Source of the DNA: CAZCWX01 sp964502465
GTDB lineage: Bacteria; Desulfobacterota; Binatia; Bin18
NCBI GenBank assembly: GCA_964502465.1
Contig: CAZCWX010000216.1
Coordinates: 1 to 9,528, forward strand
Length of the DNA stretch: 9,528 nucleotides
Direction: 5' to 3'
The position numbers were made by a program, and so were the translations under genes. Positions 1 to 7,445 of the stretch are shown one piece after another (within the stretch, counting starts at the first letter, position 1; each line of letters begins with the position of its first letter). The notes under the pieces are model-generated. The model was not told the origin of the DNA and did no database searches. It worked only from the letters and a program-made list of their open reading frames with translations.

Positions 1-10
1 AGGGACCGCC

Positions 11-976
11 ATGAAAATCGACTTTCACGCCCATGCATTTCCGCAGGAGTTTTTTCTTAAACTCAAGGAGTACTATCCAAACGAAGTGGTCCTTCGTGAA
101 GGCACACGGGGAAAATTAGTCGCGGTTTGGGCCGGTACGCCTCTCCCAGCTTGGGACCATGGCCAGCGAGTAGAGGAAATGAGCAAAGCCGGGGTGGAGA
201 TCGAGATTTTGTCGACGCCGTCGATGTATATTCGAGTTGATGAACATAGTCCCGAACTGTGCCGCATCGTCAATGATACGTTTGCCGAGTCGTGCCGCCA
301 GAGCCCGGAGCGATTCAAAGCGTTTGCGAATATTCCGTTCAATTCTATGGAAGACGCTCTTGCAGAACTCCGTCGTGCGTTGGCACTGCCGGGCTTTGTC
401 GGCGTCCTCATTACCTCGAACGTCGGTGGCAAATATCTACACACGCCAGAGTTTCTGCCATTCTGGGAAGAAGTTGCCCGGCGACGGGTCCCGGTCTTTA
501 TGCACCCGCAACCACCTCCAGGATATCAAGACGATGACATCGCACCTCTTTTGGCGTTTCCTGCCGACACGACGCTTTCGACCATGAAGCTGCTCTACAG
601 TGGCCTTCTTGAGCGCTTTCCCGATCTCATTCTGATTCTTGCTCATTTGGGTGGCACTCTGCCATTTCTGGCGCGGCGGATCGATCTCGGCTTTGAGGTG
701 CCACACTTTCCAGACACATACCGTCAGATTCCCCGCCGGCCCAGTGAGTACATGAAGAAACTCTACTTTGACACCGCGCTGGGGTGGCACAAGCCGGCCT
801 TCGACTGTGCCTGCGCGCTGGTGGGCATCGAACATATCGTGTACGGCTCTGATTACTTTATGGAAGGCAGCACGTTCATGGATTGGACGAATGCCTTTCT
901 CGAAGGGGTAGACCTCTCCAAAGGTGACAAGGAAAAAATCTACAGTGGCAACGCCGAGCGATTTCTCAAGCTGTAG
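11..976 (+). CDS. Amidohydrolase-2 family metal-dependent hydrolase/decarboxylase (ACMSD-like)
   Basis: A 321-residue cytoplasmic protein of the amidohydrolase_2 (ACMSD-like) TIM-barrel family, whose members hydrolyse or decarboxylate aromatic and ring-cleavage acids (aminocarboxymuconate semialdehyde, resorcylate, 5-carboxyvanillate). Metal ligands are visible in the expected order: H6 and H8 in the N-terminal FHAH motif, H165 in VFMHPQPPP, H212 in ILAHLGG and D281 in YGSDYFM. The segment around residues 49-70 (DHGQRVEEMSKAGVEIEILS) also fits the family, and full length is typical. The ATG at 11 is preceded by AGGGA at positions 1-5 with a 5-base spacer, so the gene is complete. It stands alone on its strand within the window and is followed by a hairpin terminator. 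The substrate cannot be read from the sequence. Decarboxylation or hydrolysis of an aromatic-derived acid is inferred from family only. Confidence 0.9.
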   Translation: MKIDFHAHAFPQEFFLKLKEYYPNEVVLREGTRGKLVAVWAGTPLPAWDHGQRVEEMSKAGVEIEILSTPSMYIRVDEHSPELCRIVNDTFAESCRQSPERFKAFANIPFNSMEDALAELRRALALPGFVGVLITSNVGGKYLHTPEFLPFWEEVARRRVPVFMHPQPPPGYQDDDIAPLLAFPADTTLSTMKLLYSGLLERFPDLILILAHLGGTLPFLARRIDLGFEVPHFPDTYRQIPRRPSEYMKKLYFDTALGWHKPAFDCACALVGIEHIVYGSDYFMEGSTFMDWTNAFLEGVDLSKGDKEKIYSGNAERFLKL

Positions 977-981
977 AGAAG

Positions 982-1012
982 AGGAGGCACGGTCGGGCTG
1001 ATCGTGCCTCCT
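982..1012. terminator. Hairpin terminator between convergent genes
   Basis: A perfect 10 bp stem (982-991 with 1003-1012, arms AGGAGGCACG and CGTGCCTCCT) can be extended inward by GU, UA and CG pairs to a 5-base loop at 995-999. It starts 5 bases after the amidohydrolase stop and lies 63 bases beyond the end of the convergent antiporter gene. The + strand tail (TGTCGATTGTTC) is only moderately T-rich and the other strand reads TCTTCTCT. It probably serves both genes but is not a textbook rho-independent site. Confidence 0.65.
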
Positions 1013-1075
1013 TGTCGATTGTTCCCGCGGCCTGGGCACGGTTCCGTATTTCGTCGTTTCTCTCCGATACGTCGG

Positions 1076-2551
1076 TCACTCAAGCTCATTGCTGCCTTGG
1101 CCGAACAGCAGATCGAGCAACGGGCGGTGCTCCGGGAGGACAAAGACACACACATGGTCGCCATCCTGGAGGCGGGTCGCACCGCGTACGGCGACCACCC
1201 CATCACCACGTATGACAAGGATCACAACGCACCCTTCGGGAAGGGGGAGATCGCGGATCAATGCGCCTGAGACGGCCGAGGCGTGCGCGATGAAGTACCA
1301 GACAAATTCGCCGGGATAGTCACGCAGGGAGACGAGTTCTACGTTGGCTGGCGGGACGATTATTTGAGGGTGCGCAAATTGGTATCGGCGGGCTAACCAG
1401 GAGACCGTGGCACCTGGCAACACGCTGTTGATCAACACGACGAAGAAGACCAGATGGAAGATTTGCTCCCCGGCAGGTACTCCACGCAGCACAGGATAGG
1501 TCGCCAGGATAATAGGGACCGCACCCCGCAGGCCTACCCACGAGAGGAAGAATCGCTCCCGCCAACTGAAAGCAAAGGGCAGGAGGAACGGCAGGACGGC
1601 GAGCGGGCGGGCCACAAAGGCGAGGGCCGCCGCCAGGATGGTCCCCTCCTGAACCAACGGCCAGAGTCGAGAGGGGAACACCAGTAATCCTAACAGAAGG
1701 AACATGAGGATTTGTGACAGCCACGCCAGCCCGTCATGCACGCGCCGGATGCCTGCTCGATAGGGCAGAGGTGCCGCAGCCAGGGTGATCGCCGCGAGAT
1801 AAACAGCGAGAAAGCCGCTGCCATTCAGCAGGGTGGTAACGCCAAACGCGGCAAACGCGATTGCCACGGTCAAGACAGGATAGAGGCCTGCCGCCGGTAA
1901 GTGTACGGCTCGCAGCAACACGCGCCCTCCGAACCCGCAGCCGATTCCCCCCAGCGTTCCCACGACGACCTGAAGGAGCAGCAACCAGAGCGTGTGGCTT
2001 CCTAGAGTCTGGGTACCGAGGAGAACCTCAGTGGCCAGAAAGGTGAGGAAGACAGCCATGGGGTCGTTGAGGCCGGATTCTACTTCCAATACGCCGCCGG
2101 TTTTCTCCCTCAGGCGTATGCCGCTGCCTCGGAGTACAGAAAAGACCGCTGCTGCATCGGTCGATGAGACGACCGCCCCGACGAGAATCGCGATCGGGAG
2201 TGACAGGCCGAGAAGCACCCCCACTCCAGCGACGAAGAGTGCCGTGAGGGCTACAGTGACGGTTGCCAGTATACTCGCCGGGGCAGCAGCACGGCGCATG
2301 ACGTCAACTGACGTATTGAGACCCCCATCAAACAAAATGAGTACCAAGGCAATCATGCCGAGACGGAAGGCGAGGGAATAGTCTGCGAAGGGAATCCCAC
2401 CAATGCCCTCAGAGCCAGCGGCAATGCCGAGGAGGAGAAAGATGAGCAGCGCCGGCACCCCCAGGTGTTGGGACAGGCGACTGGCCAGTCCAGAGAGGAT
2501 CAACAGCCCGGCGATAGCGGTCAAAAGGAAGGCTGTGGACAGCGGTTCCAT
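1076..2551 (-). CDS. Potassium/proton antiporter, CvrA/NhaP2-type (CPA1)
   Basis: A 491-residue inner-membrane cation/proton exchanger with about 12 to 13 hydrophobic helices (residues about 5-390) followed by a soluble RCK_C (TrkA-C) domain (about 405-485). Diagnostic CPA1 motifs are present: LFDGGLNT (73-80), SSTDAAAVFS (129-138) and the ESGLNDPMAVF ion-site motif (158-168, N162 and D163), plus SWVGLRGAVPIILA (337-350). The similarity to E. coli NhaP2/CvrA, recalled from memory, runs over the whole membrane part and the RCK_C domain. The protein ends there and lacks the C-terminal CorC_HlyC domain of the roughly 578-residue E. coli protein. The role is probably K+ (or Na+) extrusion and volume regulation, with the RCK_C domain sensing a ligand. 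The ATG at 2551 matches the N-terminus of homologues, but no clear Shine-Dalgarno sequence precedes it. Translation may be coupled to the small ORF ending 6 bases upstream. Confidence 0.92.
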   Translation of the reverse strand: MEPLSTAFLLTAIAGLLILSGLASRLSQHLGVPALLIFLLLGIAAGSEGIGGIPFADYSLAFRLGMIALVLILFDGGLNTSVDVMRRAAAPASILATVTVALTALFVAGVGVLLGLSLPIAILVGAVVSSTDAAAVFSVLRGSGIRLREKTGGVLEVESGLNDPMAVFLTFLATEVLLGTQTLGSHTLWLLLLQVVVGTLGGIGCGFGGRVLLRAVHLPAAGLYPVLTVAIAFAAFGVTTLLNGSGFLAVYLAAITLAAAPLPYRAGIRRVHDGLAWLSQILMFLLLGLLVFPSRLWPLVQEGTILAAALAFVARPLAVLPFLLPFAFSWRERFFLSWVGLRGAVPIILATYPVLRGVPAGEQIFHLVFFVVLINSVLPGATVSWLARRYQFAHPQIIVPPANVELVSLRDYPGEFVWYFIAHASAVSGALIRDLPLPEGCVVILVIRGDGVVAVRGATRLQDGDHVCVFVLPEHRPLLDLLFGQGSNELE

Positions 2552-2557
2552 AGGGTT

Positions 2558-2743
2558 TCAAGCGGCGTGCAGCATCGGCCTTGTGAGAAGCCCTGCTGGA
2601 CCAATCGCGAGAACCGCGATTGCCGCAGAGGCGTCTTGCCCAGGCAAGTGAGGCAGCCATGTACATGTTGCGTGAGCGGCGGAGTCGCGGGGTGCTGACT
2701 CCACATAGGCAACTGTAAACCATGCTAACAGGGCAAGGCTCAC
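2558..2743 (-). CDS. Possible small membrane protein, start overlapping the helicase stop
   Basis: A candidate 61-residue protein starting at a GTG (2743) that overlaps the helicase TGA in the arrangement GTGA, typical of translational coupling. An alternative GTG lies at 2752. It has two hydrophobic stretches, SLALLAWFTVAYV near the N-terminus (signal peptide or membrane helix) and AAIAVLAIGPAGLL near the C-terminus, with a short polar, cysteine-containing linker. It ends with TGA 6 bases before the antiporter ATG and in the same frame. This would explain how the antiporter is translated without its own visible ribosome site. I recognise no family. It may equally be a chance open stretch in the roughly 190-base gap between helicase and antiporter, where I see nothing else. 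Confidence 0.3.
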   Translation of the reverse strand: MSLALLAWFTVAYVESAPRDSAAHATCTWLPHLPGQDASAAIAVLAIGPAGLLTRPMLHAA

Positions 2744-4791
2744 CGTTCCCACGACCGCCGGCGGCGAGAACGCCAGGCGTTTTCCCGCTCGTCATCTTCT
2801 TCCATCAGCATCATCGGTTCGAGAATCCGTCGGGGAATGCCGTCAAGAAACCGCGACGGTTTGCTCAACACCATCCCCGTCGCACGATCGAAGATGTTAA
2901 TTGGGTATGAGATGAAGAGGTTTTCCTTCGCGCGGGTGGCGGCCACGTACATCAGACGGCGCTCTTCCTCCATCTCGTCGTCATCAGTGTTATAGAGCGA
3001 CGGAAAGCGACCATCGACTGCCCAAATGATGAAGACCGAGTGCCATTCCAAACCTTTGGCCGAGTGGATAGTCGAAAGGGTAAGCATGCCTTCCTCGCGC
3101 TCGACCGCGAGGATATCGCCGACGCTATCGCTCGGCGGTTCTAGCGCCATATCGGAAAGTAGACGATCGAGACTGCGATACCGCTCGGTGATGGTCGCGA
3201 AGTGTTCAAGGTCTTTCTGTCGTTTGGGAAAATCTTCGCGGTGCGTCCGTTTGAGGACTGGCAAGTAATAGCGCACGATCGCTTCGACTTGCTCAGCCGG
3301 CTTCAGACCGGGAACGATCACTTGTTCAAGCAACGCGGCCAGCTTTTTCAATTCTCCGCCCATCACCCCACGAGTAGGATACTCAGCCAGACGTTGGGGT
3401 TGGTTTGGGCCAGCGAGGACGTGTGCCAAGATCGTCTCACTACTTTTGGGACCGACTCCTTCGAGCAAGAGGAGCACCCGGTGCCAGGAGACGGCATCGA
3501 GGGGGTTCGCCACAATGCGTAAATGGGCGAGCACGTCTTTAATGTGCGTAGTCTCGATAAACTTGAACCCTCCCCGTTTAATAAACGGCAGGTTGCGGCG
3601 GCTTAACTCCAACTCCAAATCAAACGAGTGGAAACTCGAGCGAAACAATACCGCAATGTCATCGAGCGAAATTCCCTGTTCACGAATTTCGAGAATCTTC
3701 TGCGCCACAAAACGTGACTGATAATGTTCACTTTCCGCTTCAACCAGTACAGGTCTGATGCCCTGATCCCTGCGAGTGAACAGATTCTTGGTGTAACTCT
3801 CTTTGGCCTGCAGAATGATTTCGTTCGACAAATCGAGGATCGGCTGGGTGCTGCGATAATTCTCTTCCAGCTTGATGATTTTCGTGTCAGGAAACAGGCG
3901 CGGAAAATCAAAAATGTTGCGCACAGTCGCACCGCGAAAACTGTAAATCGACTGGGCGTCGTCGCCAACAGCCATGACGTTGTCGTGCGCGTGGGCGAGC
4001 AAACGAACGATCTCAGCTTGTAGACGGTTAGTATCCTGATATTCATCTACCATGATGTACCGCAGGGTATGGGAAAGCCGCTCAGCCACTTCAGGATGCG
4101 TCTGCAGGAGTTCGCGCAGCTTGGTCAACAAATCATCATAATCCAGCAAGCTGCGCTCATGTTTATAGATGCGGTAGTAATCGGCGATCCGCATCAATTC
4201 TTCCAACTCGGAGAACAGATGAGGAAACTGGTCGTCCAATACCTCGGCGATACTACAGGTCTTATTCGCAGCCAGACTGATAATCTCAATGATGGTTTGT
4301 TTGCGGGGAAAACGGCGATCTTTCTTGTCCAGCCCGAGGCGGGTGCGAATGAGATTGATGACATCTTCTGAGTCCCCACGATCGAGGATAGTAAAGGCAT
4401 TGGCAACGCCGAGGAGCGCTGCATACCGCCGCAATACAGTGTTGGCAAACGAGTGGAACGTTCCCCCAGTGACTTTATCGCATTGCCCGCCCAGCAGTGC
4501 ACCAGCCCGTTGTAACATCTCTTCGGCAGATCTCCGGGTGAAGGTCAGCAGCAGAATCGAGGCTGGATCGACTCCTTCCTCGATCATGCGCGCGACGCGA
4601 TATACCAGGGTGCGGGTTTTTCCGCTGCCTGCACCAGCGAGGACTAACAAGGGTCCCTGACGCGTGATCACCGCCTCGTACTGCGAAGGGTTCAGTTCCT
4701 GCTGATAGTCAATGAGAAAACGCTGCGGCTGATTCGCTACAGTCTCTCGGTGTAACGTGTATTTTAAGGGATGGCTCTCGTCACTCACCAC
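2740..4791 (-). CDS. UvrD/Rep/PcrA-family ATP-dependent 3'-5' DNA helicase
   Basis: A 683-residue superfamily 1A helicase, which unwinds DNA 3' to 5' with ATP in repair or replication restart. All the motifs appear in order: Q motif LNPSQYEAV (33-41), Walker A AGAGSGKTR (52-60), Ia LLTFTRRSAEEM (81-92), II VDEYQDTN (248-255), III GDDAQSIYSFRGA (276-288), IV LEENYRS (308-314), V TIHSAKGLEW (574-583) and VI EERRLMYVAATRA (609-621). Length is between E. coli Rep (673) and UvrD (720). There is a non-conserved N-terminal extension of about 32 residues and a short acidic then very basic tail (DDERE, then RSRRRR). The start is GTG. Two consecutive GTG codons at 4791 and 4788 are possible, and GGAG at 4799-4796 lies 4 or 7 bases upstream, so 4788 has the better spacing. 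Sequence alone does not tell Rep, UvrD or PcrA apart. Confidence 0.93.
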   Translation of the reverse strand: MVSDESHPLKYTLHRETVANQPQRFLIDYQQELNPSQYEAVITRQGPLLVLAGAGSGKTRTLVYRVARMIEEGVDPASILLLTFTRRSAEEMLQRAGALLGGQCDKVTGGTFHSFANTVLRRYAALLGVANAFTILDRGDSEDVINLIRTRLGLDKKDRRFPRKQTIIEIISLAANKTCSIAEVLDDQFPHLFSELEELMRIADYYRIYKHERSLLDYDDLLTKLRELLQTHPEVAERLSHTLRYIMVDEYQDTNRLQAEIVRLLAHAHDNVMAVGDDAQSIYSFRGATVRNIFDFPRLFPDTKIIKLEENYRSTQPILDLSNEIILQAKESYTKNLFTRRDQGIRPVLVEAESEHYQSRFVAQKILEIREQGISLDDIAVLFRSSFHSFDLELELSRRNLPFIKRGGFKFIETTHIKDVLAHLRIVANPLDAVSWHRVLLLLEGVGPKSSETILAHVLAGPNQPQRLAEYPTRGVMGGELKKLAALLEQVIVPGLKPAEQVEAIVRYYLPVLKRTHREDFPKRQKDLEHFATITERYRSLDRLLSDMALEPPSDSVGDILAVEREEGMLTLSTIHSAKGLEWHSVFIIWAVDGRFPSLYNTDDDEMEEERRLMYVAATRAKENLFISYPINIFDRATGMVLSKPSRFLDGIPRRILEPMMLMEEDDERENAWRSRRRRSWER

Positions 4792-4834
4792 ACCACTCCA
4801 TTCTTAATGCAAAGATGGCTCAACCATACCCTAA

Positions 4835-4957
4835 AAGCGTTTAGCCGTCAGCAGTCGGCTTTCAACGAGGCTTTAGGCTATAGGCTTAAGGCTATAGGGC
4901 TCCCTCAAGCCTGTGGCCTGCAGCCTATAGCCTTGTCTAGCTGACCGCTGATCGCTT
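4835..4957. repeat. Imperfect palindromic element built of AGGCTWW-type heptamers
   Basis: This non-coding element fills most of the gap between the divergent helicase and TusA-like genes. Four heptamers run in phase at 4868-4895 (AGGCTTT, AGGCTAT, AGGCTTA, AGGCTAT). The mirrored strand of 4906-4933 carries four more (AGGCTAT, AGGCTGC, AGGCCAC, AGGCTTG). The two sets fold together: a perfect 12 bp stem (4875-4886 with 4922-4933), a 2-by-2 mismatch, a 10 bp stem with two GU pairs (4889-4898 with 4910-4919) and an 11-base loop. Outer arms 4835-4853 and 4939-4957 are also inverted copies, identical at 15 of 19 positions. The architecture resembles REP/BIME or MITE-like elements. Copy number in the genome is unknown from this window. 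Confidence 0.7.
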
Positions 4958-4977
4958 CTTTGCTATGTATATGGACA

Positions 4978-5205
4978 ATGAGTGGCAAAGTCGAACACAT
5001 CGATCTCTGCGGCGTGAAATGTCCGCTCAACTGGGCCAAGGCAAAAGTGCGGCTCGAATATCTGGAGCGGGGCGATATCCTCGAACTGCTGATCGACGAC
5101 CCGAAGGGGCGTCGTGATATTCCCCGTGCAGCCGAGGCTGAGGGCTACGTTATTGTGAGCATTGATGAAGCAGATGGGCGTTGGCGGATTGCCATTGAGA
5201 AATAA
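4978..5205 (+). CDS. TusA/SirA-like sulfur-carrier family protein (CPLN variant)
   Basis: A 75-residue single-domain protein of the TusA/SirA fold. TusA relays persulfide sulfur on a conserved cysteine, for example to tRNA thiolation or molybdenum cofactor enzymes. The N-terminal DLCGVKCPLNWAKAKVRLE segment (residues 9-27) carries the family cysteine followed by proline, and LEYLERGDILELLIDDP then RRDIP fits the beta-alpha-beta-alpha-beta-beta pattern. The classical CPxP motif is CPLN here, a form I recall from a TusA-like subgroup, and a second cysteine lies four residues before it. The ATG at 4978 gives a normal N-terminus. A TTG at 4960 would add six residues and no clear ribosome site supports either. 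It diverges from the helicase and precedes the crotonase by 103 bases. Cytoplasmic sulfur (or possibly selenium) transfer is a family-based inference, and the partner is unknown. Confidence 0.82.
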   Translation: MSGKVEHIDLCGVKCPLNWAKAKVRLEYLERGDILELLIDDPKGRRDIPRAAEAEGYVIVSIDEADGRWRIAIEK

Positions 5206-5225
5206 GAGCCTGCTCCCCTTTTCTT

Positions 5226-5290
5226 GGGTGACCCGGCACTCGCTCAGGGTGATCGGCACCGTCCGTGCTGAGCCTGTCAAAGCATGCACG
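5226..5290. repeat. Possible dispersed-repeat fragment upstream of the crotonase gene
   Basis: The gap between the TusA-like gene and the crotonase gene holds two near-identical units, GGGTGACCCGGCAC (5226-5239) and GGGTGATCGGCAC (5247-5259). They are followed by CCGTCCGTGCTGAGCCTGTC and AAAGCATGCACG. The second part resembles the 'GTGCTGAGCCTGTCGAAGC' type intergenic repeat that I recall from many environmental genomes. That attribution is from memory only, while the internal repetition is visible directly. Confidence 0.4.
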
Positions 5291-5308
5291 TCTTTGATGA
5301 GGATTGCT

Positions 5309-6079
5309 ATGCCTATACGAATTGAAAAAGATGGTTATGTCACCACAGTCATCATGAACCGACCAGAGGTACGTAACGCAGTTGATCATGCGACCGCACT
5401 GGAACTGCAAGCTGCCTTTCGTGCATTTGAAGCCGATGAGAACGCCTATGTTGGCGTCCTGTGTGGTGATAACGGAACGTTCTGTGCCGGCTATGACCTG
5501 AAATCTGTCGCAGCGGGGAATGTTGGGGCGGTGTATGAGCCTGAGGGTGACGGGCCATTAGGTATCAGCCGTATGCTCCTCAGCAAACCGGTGATTGCCG
5601 CGATCGATGGCTACGCAGTCGCAGGCGGGCTCGAACTGACTCTGTGGTGCGACCTGCGGGTTATGGAAGAAGATGCGCAGGTGGGAGTGTTTTGTCGTCG
5701 CTGGGGGGTGCCGTTGGTTGATGGTGGCACAGTGCGTCTCCCACGCTTGATCGGTATGGGCCATGCTCTGGATCTGATCCTTACTGGTCGGGCGGTAGGT
5801 GCTCAGGAAGCGCTGACCATGGGTCTGTGCAACCGTGTGGTGCCGAAGGGCAAGGCGCGGGAAGAGGCGCAAAAGCTGGCGCACGAGATCGCACGGTTTC
5901 CGCAAATCTGCATGCGCACCGACCGGATGTCGGCCTACCGACAGTGGGACCTTGACCTTGTCGAGGCGCTCAAGAACGAGGGACGAGAAGGATTGAAGCC
6001 CTTGCGAGCTGAGGCCAAAGCGGGCGCGGCACGTTTTGCTGCCGGTGCCGGTCGGGGCGGGTCGTTTGAGAAGATATGA
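5309..6079 (+). CDS. Enoyl-CoA hydratase/isomerase (crotonase) family protein
   Basis: A 256-residue crotonase-fold protein acting on acyl-CoA thioesters, probably in fatty or aromatic acid breakdown. The oxyanion-hole segments GTFCAGYDL (56-64) and AVAGGLEL (103-110) are present. The catalytic glutamate corresponding to rat hydratase E144 is E109 in GGLELTLWCDL. The second catalytic glutamate (E164) is replaced by cysteine, C129, in the stretch VGVFCRRWGVPLVDGGTVRL. This FCRRxGVPL-DGG pattern is, as far as I recall, conserved in a large crotonase subfamily of unclear chemistry, so it is probably not a defect. Start: the ATG at 5309 follows AGGA (5300-5303) with a 5-base spacer and gives the normal N-terminus. 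The frame is open further upstream to 5162 but overlaps the TusA-like gene there. It converges on the MFS gene, 37 bases away. The exact reaction is uncertain. Confidence 0.9.
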   Translation: MPIRIEKDGYVTTVIMNRPEVRNAVDHATALELQAAFRAFEADENAYVGVLCGDNGTFCAGYDLKSVAAGNVGAVYEPEGDGPLGISRMLLSKPVIAAIDGYAVAGGLELTLWCDLRVMEEDAQVGVFCRRWGVPLVDGGTVRLPRLIGMGHALDLILTGRAVGAQEALTMGLCNRVVPKGKAREEAQKLAHEIARFPQICMRTDRMSAYRQWDLDLVEALKNEGREGLKPLRAEAKAGAARFAAGAGRGGSFEKI

Positions 6080-6116
6080 CAGCAAAGAATGTTCCCTGCC
6101 TGTCCGAAAGCAATAT

Positions 6117-7445
6117 TTAATCGAAGATCCGTTCCCCCGTGGCAAACAGCAACCATACCAGCACACCGAAGACATAAATCCCAGCGGAAATCAGGAACAC
6201 GAGACTCCAGGAGCCGGTAGCGTCAAGGATAAAGCCAGTCAGCGTGACGCCGACAATACCGGGGATGGTGCCAGCCGTATTGGTGAAGCCCAATAAAATC
6301 CCTGCGTAGCGCGGACCGATATCGAGGTGGTTCACCCCAAACCCGGACAGCGCAAACGAACCGAGCCCGAGCGTGCAGCACATATACACAATCGCTGCGG
6401 TTGGTGTCGTCACCCCGCTGATCAAACTCAAAAAGACTGCTGGTCCAAGGAAGCCAATGCTCTGCATGAGCTTGCGAACGAAGGTCACCGAGAAGCCGCG
6501 CTTCAGTAAATTATCCGCGATCCACCCGGCAATATTCGCCATCAGGAACATGACAAGCCAGGGCAAAATCGTGTAGACCCCGACCTTGGAAATATCGACT
6601 CCGAGGACCTGGTTAAAATACGTCGGTAACCAGGTCAGAATCACATAGAAACCCCAGTTTGAACAAAAATGGTTGATGATAATCGCCCACACCGGCGCTT
6701 TGGAGAGCAGGTGTCCCCAGGGAATCGTCACATTCTTGGGGACAGCCGGCGCGTTGTCGCGAATGAAGCGCATCTCTGTCGGATGGATCGTTGGATGCGT
6801 CTCCGGTGTATCCGTTACGGAAAAATGCCAGAGGGCGTACCAGAGGAATCCCAGAATGCCAAAGGCATAGAACACCATCGGCCAGCCCCAGGCAACGACA
6901 ATTGCCGGGGTCAGCAGCAACGCGCCGACCGTTCCGAGGGGAATACCGCTGGTGTTGAGCGCCACTGAACGCGCTCGCTCGTGAACAGGGATCCAACGCG
7001 CATACAGGTTGGCAATCGCCGGGAATGCCACTCCTTCGCCCAGACCCATACCAACACGGGCAATAAACAGCACCGTCAAGGAAATGAATGCTGCCGGTGG
7101 GGTAATGATCGTAAAGACAGACCACCAGAGCACACCGATGCCGAGAACAATCTTGCCGCCAAAGCGATCGGCCAGCCATCCGCCTAATACTTGAGTGGCA
7201 AGGTATCCATAAAAGAAAGAAGAGAGCACGATGCCGCGTGTGGTTTGATCCCAGCCGAACTCATTTGCCATCGGGATAATGGCAACGGAGATGTTGACTC
7301 GATCAATGTAGCAGATGAAGGTGCTGAGAAAGCACAGGCCGACAAGGGTAAACCGCCGCGGCCAGTACTGCCTCAGTGGTACGGTACTCGCAGGTGTGAT
7401 AGGAGCAGAAGTCGGCGGTTCAGGATGAGCCGGGTGCAAAGCCAT
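6117..7445 (-). CDS. MFS transporter, anion:cation symporter (ACS/SLC17-like) family
   Basis: A 442-residue inner-membrane carrier with about 12 predicted helices. The ACS (SLC17-like) family imports organic anions such as hexuronates, glucarate, phthalate or phosphate with a cation. Seen: a roughly 30-residue proline-rich cytoplasmic N-terminus, the family-type stretch CYIDRVNISVAIIPM (45-59) at the end of helix 1, MFS motif A GGWLADRFGGK (88-98) between helices 2 and 3, and GMGLGEGVAFPAIANLYARW (132-151), typical of ACS members. A polar central loop follows residue 210 or so. The ATG at 7445 has an excellent ribosome site (AAAGGAGGGA, with AGGAGG 6 bases upstream). The gene is single, convergent to the crotonase and divergent from the radical SAM gene. 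An organic acid substrate is plausible given the nearby catabolic-type enzymes, but nothing in the sequence identifies it. Confidence 0.9.
   Translation of the reverse strand: MALHPAHPEPPTSAPITPASTVPLRQYWPRRFTLVGLCFLSTFICYIDRVNISVAIIPMANEFGWDQTTRGIVLSSFFYGYLATQVLGGWLADRFGGKIVLGIGVLWWSVFTIITPPAAFISLTVLFIARVGMGLGEGVAFPAIANLYARWIPVHERARSVALNTSGIPLGTVGALLLTPAIVVAWGWPMVFYAFGILGFLWYALWHFSVTDTPETHPTIHPTEMRFIRDNAPAVPKNVTIPWGHLLSKAPVWAIIINHFCSNWGFYVILTWLPTYFNQVLGVDISKVGVYTILPWLVMFLMANIAGWIADNLLKRGFSVTFVRKLMQSIGFLGPAVFLSLISGVTTPTAAIVYMCCTLGLGSFALSGFGVNHLDIGPRYAGILLGFTNTAGTIPGIVGVTLTGFILDATGSWSLVFLISAGIYVFGVLVWLLFATGERIFD

Noticed and set aside
437..1039. A 200-codon open frame on the - strand opposite the amidohydrolase
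   Set aside because: It is antisense to a well-supported gene, runs across the terminator hairpin and has no recognisable family features.
2558..2560. In-frame TGA before the antiporter as a second selenocysteine codon joining the small ORF to the antiporter
   Set aside because: No Cys or CxxU context surrounds it (LHAA-TGA-NPM). The nearby weak hairpin has no G at the loop start, and the antiporter N-terminus matches homologues starting at the following ATG.
4868..4933. CRISPR-like array
   Set aside because: The units are 7 bases with no spacers and are arranged as a palindrome, which fits a structural repeat and not a CRISPR.
5162..5308. Longer N-terminus for the crotonase
   Set aside because: The extension overlaps the TusA-like gene, runs through repeat-like sequence and has no family similarity. 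The ATG at 5309 has a good ribosome site.
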